A DNA stretch of 64,000 nt from Pythium myriotylum (taxonomy: Eukaryota; Oomycota; Peronosporomycetes; Pythiales; Pythiaceae). Numbering within the stretch: the first letter of the stretch is position 1; every line of letters starts with the position of its first letter. The stretch is taken from assembly GCA_023091665.1 (NCBI GenBank), contig JALJCQ010000017.1, forward strand, positions 124,001 through 188,000, given 5' to 3'. Positions 61,476 to 64,000 of the stretch are shown in pieces. Position numbers and translations under genes: made by a program. A model generated the notes under the pieces. It was not told where the DNA came from and searched no databases. It saw nothing but the letters and a program-made list of their open reading frames with translations.

Positions 61476-61646
61476 TGCCTGGCCGAGTCTCTCTGGATGG
61501 TGATTCACTGATGCTAACGTCCTCGTTTGATTACATTTGACGATATTGTGGCGGCCGTAGGCCCCACACCGCGACGGCGTTCGTGTCCCCGGAAGGTCTT
61601 CTCCATTAATAGCTGAGCGTGACAAATGGGTTGTCCTGTCCAATTT

Positions 61647-61693
61647 GCTTGAGTTGCGTGACGCATGACTGCTTGAGTTGCGTGACGCATGAC
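61647..61693 (+). repeat. Two tandem copies of a 24-bp unit
   Basis: GCTTGAGTTGCGTGACGCAT plus GACT, repeated with no spacer (the second copy lacks its final base). Each unit contains TGCGTGACGCA, a partial palindrome of the kind bZIP dimers can recognise. Confidence 0.85.
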
Positions 61694-62549
61694 CAACCAT
61701 ACGATGTCAGCGATCGTGTGTAGTAACTCAGATCGCCTCTTCTCAGGCCCATCCAAACGTGTGGTGTGGATGAGGAATGTGCTCCAAACGGTGCAGAACC
61801 ATCAATCGTTGCGGACTCAACTGGTTCCACGACTATCCGCTCCGCATTTCCGCCTCTGCTGCATCGAGACGACCACAATCAATGTCCCATTTTCGATTTT
61901 TGCTGCGGTCGATCTTTCCACTTCCTCGGGCCATTAGTTAACGAGTTGGCACTTACAAAATACCGACTCCATTTTGACGAGACGGCCGTCGCTTCGAGAC
62001 GCACTCGGACACACGACCAAATGCTCTAATGAGTGTTAATACGTACTTAACCCTACCAACCTACTAGGCAGGCTACTGCGCAATGTCGGCGCGACATCAA
62101 GTTCGTCTACGGCGAGGCCAACGGGGCGCCGTCCAAAGACCGACCCGAACGCCGACTTCGGCCAGTACGGCACCGGCTGTGCCGAGACAGACAGACGTCT
62201 GGGAGTCCACCATCTGGGAGTCCTTCACCATCTCCAACGCCTCCACTGGTGATGACCACCGGTGGTGTACGGTCTCGTCGCCCACCAAGTGTGGCGACAA
62301 CGCCTCTAACTACAGTACCGACATAAGGCGGCGAGGGCTCCAGTCAGGGGGGGGAAGAGAGAGACCCAGGAATTGGACTACCATGTCAATATTGACCTTT
62401 TCACCCCTACGATTTTTCATTGGCTGAAAATCGTCGTCGTGGCTGGCGAGGAGCTCTTTTCGTATCCTGAGGATACGACTGACCATCATGGAACGCGAGC
62501 TTTCGCTGCGTGCTGCCGCGTCGCCAGTTCGCAATTCGCCGCCGACGCC

Positions 62550-64000
62550 ATGCACACGAGACGAGACAGTCGCGGAGCCGCGCACCGCACCGCGAAAAAA
62601 GCCGGCGACGCGCGCCGCGAGGTCGACGCGTCGCTGAATCTGCCGGCGATTCTCTATGACAAACGGCCGTTCAAGCGCGAGTACGCGCGCGGCGACATGG
62701 CTCGCTTCATGCAGGCCGCGTCGTCGCTGAGCGACATGAAGCTCAATGAACTGCTGCTGCAGCTGGGCAACAACGGGCCCGTGATGGACAAACTGCGCGA
62801 CATCGTGGCGTTCCGTTTCGATGTTCGCTCGCGCAGCTTCCAGGAGATCGCGCTGCCGTTGCTGCAGCTGCTCGCGAGCCGCAAGTTCGTCGAGTCGATC
62901 CACTCGATGGACGTCAAGCGCGTGCTCCACGTGCTCGAGGGCGAGCCCATGTTCTTCCGCCGCGTGCGCAACTGTATCCAGGGTGAGACGCAGGCGCTCG
63001 CGGCTGCGGGGCTCTTGGAGCCCAGCGTGGGCGCGCTGGCCGACGTGCTCCGCGCGATGGTCCGCAAGCTTCCCAACGCCGGCATGGACGAGGATATCTA
63101 CAGGTTCACGAAAGAGTTTGCCGCGTGGGTCGAGGAGCTCAATGTCCAGTACGACTTCGACGCAGCGTTAGAGTCGTTGGAAATCACACTCGAGATCTGC
63201 GTCGATCTCGTGCCGGCGCGCGGCGAGCAAAACGCGGACTCTGTCCCAGATTACTTGGTTCGCGGGATTCGTACGCTCGGGGTTTCACGACGACAAGCCG
63301 CAGAAGAAGACGCCGTCGGGGGATTCGATCAAGGCCCGCGCCACGATAACGACGATCCGAATTATCGAAATGTCTCGGTGATCCCGACGGATTTGGAAAT
63401 GCGGTGCCTGGAGAGGCCGTACCTGCCGACCGAGCTCCCTGTGGGGTCGCCGATGGAAAGCCACCTCGATTTTCACTTTCGCTTGCTCCGCGAAGACGTG
63501 CTCGCACAGATCCGTCGTGGCGTGCAGTGGATTCTCCGCCCCGATATACTCGCGATCTGTATGCAAACGAAGAACTGGACCCCACCGCGAGAGACCAACG
63601 TGCCGCTGCTCAACGTGGCGACAGATGCACGACTGGAACAGCTCAAAGGATCGATTTATCGAGGCGTGATGTTCCGTATCTCGGCGGCGCAGCCTGCACT
63701 AAAGAACAAGAAGTCGCTGCGAGAGTTTTGGGAGAGAGAGCAGCGATACAAAGTCGGGTCGCTGGTGTGCATCGCCTCTGACGTGAAACCTGGACGAGCC
63801 CCGGGCGTGGACGATGATACGTTCCCTCGCTATGCGGCACTTGGTGCAGCAGAGCTGATTTTTGCAACAGTCGTGGAGAGTAACATTGCCGACCTGACAT
63901 CGAATGATGAGTGGTTTACGGTCTCTCTGAAAGTGCTCGAGTCCGACAAGACAGCCGAGATGGTCACGACTCTGACCAACCCGAACAGGCAAAACTTGCT
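62550..64000 (+). CDS. ZNFX1: ZNFX1-like (NFX1-type zinc finger-containing protein 1), N-terminal part
   Basis: The frame from ATG 62550 (MHTRRDSRGAAHRTAKK) stays open to the window end, about 483 codons. After a basic leader comes an all-helical repeat region (about residues 35-215: LNELLLQLGNN, FQEIALPLLQLLASRKF, FFRRVRNCIQ). A disordered acidic link (about 230-265) follows. Then comes the block I recognise from ZNFX1 proteins: YRNVSVIPT, PYLPTELPVGSPMESHLDFH and FRLLREDVLAQIRRGVQ. The RNA helicase and NFX1 zinc fingers expected downstream are outside the window. In animals ZNFX1 acts in RNA surveillance and small-RNA pathways; a similar role here is inference. A spliced upstream exon cannot be excluded. 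Confidence 0.8.
   Translation, partial: MHTRRDSRGAAHRTAKKAGDARREVDASLNLPAILYDKRPFKREYARGDMARFMQAASSLSDMKLNELLLQLGNNGPVMDKLRDIVAFRFDVRSRSFQEIALPLLQLLASRKFVESIHSMDVKRVLHVLEGEPMFFRRVRNCIQGETQALAAAGLLEPSVGALADVLRAMVRKLPNAGMDEDIYRFTKEFAAWVEELNVQYDFDAALESLEITLEICVDLVPARGEQNADSVPDYLVRGIRTLGVSRRQAAEEDAVGGFDQGPRHDNDDPNYRNVSVIPTDLEMRCLERPYLPTELPVGSPMESHLDFHFRLLREDVLAQIRRGVQWILRPDILAICMQTKNWTPPRETNVPLLNVATDARLEQLKGSIYRGVMFRISAAQPALKNKKSLREFWEREQRYKVGSLVCIASDVKPGRAPGVDDDTFPRYAALGAAELIFATVVESNIADLTSNDEWFTVSLKVLESDKTAEMVTTLTNPNRQNL

Larger units (their letters stand above)
60965..62549. other. Intergenic, 5' flank of the ZNFX1-like gene
   Basis: No gene supported. It holds a long GA microsatellite and a 24-bp tandem duplication, listed separately. 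Confidence 0.4.

Noticed and set aside
62310..62930. Minus-strand 206-codon ORF over the ZNFX1-like gene
   Set aside because: Shadow of the plus-strand frame, which carries recognisable ZNFX1 blocks.
62821..63171. Plus-strand 116-codon ORF, Ser/Arg/Cys-rich
   Set aside because: Out of frame with the ZNFX1-like reading and of low-complexity composition.

Overview
The window reads as nuclear DNA of an oomycete (stramenopile water mould). This rests on intron-poor genes with short GT-AG introns (67-72 bp in the transporter and the casein kinase), arrays of secreted M13 peptidases, bZIP-like genes with unusual basic regions, a small oomycete-type Cys/His protein, initiator-like motifs just upstream of ATGs, and dense chromovirus-type Ty3/gypsy and LINE elements. 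The genus cannot be fixed from the sequence.

Layout. 1-3455: 3' part of a LINE whose RNase H is frameshifted and has lost catalytic residues. 4113-5550: a two-exon MFS transporter. 6376-6750 (-): small oomycete-type Cys/His protein. 8307-9914: Cys/His-rich, CCCH-like protein. 10460-14396: three tandem secreted endonuclease/exonuclease/phosphatase (EEP) proteins with intact active sites. 15723-23270: three secreted M13 metallopeptidase genes in +,-,+ order; the outer two keep HExxH and the middle one has lost it. 23.3-34.9 kb: nested mobile elements, with LINE tails, a TIR element, a LINE with 15-bp target duplications split by an 874-bp insert with its own 15-bp duplications, and a Ty3/gypsy element with nearly identical LTRs. 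35512-44523: three more M13 paralogues, all without the zinc site; one is frameshifted and one broken by stops and a ~500-bp insertion. Between them lies a 210-bp SINE-like element with 16-bp target duplications. 45267-50471 (-): a second, apparently intact Ty3/gypsy element. 52755-54094: three-exon casein kinase 1. 55968-59603 (-): three tandem bZIP-like genes. 60.7-61.0 kb: a chain of four perfect palindromes. 62550 to the window end: N-terminal part of a ZNFX1-like protein.

How it fits together. The two expanded secreted families (EEP and M13) look like an extracellular hydrolase neighbourhood grown by tandem and inverted duplication. In the M13 family four of six members have lost the zinc site. 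All four carry the same Glu-to-Ser change at the third zinc ligand, while their HExxH replacements differ, which suggests one ancestral inactivation followed by drift. At least two of the four remain open full-length secreted proteins (inferred pseudoproteases). The other notable signals are the palindrome chain and a 36-bp in-frame insertion carrying head-to-head telomere-type repeats that puts a stop into the first gypsy element.
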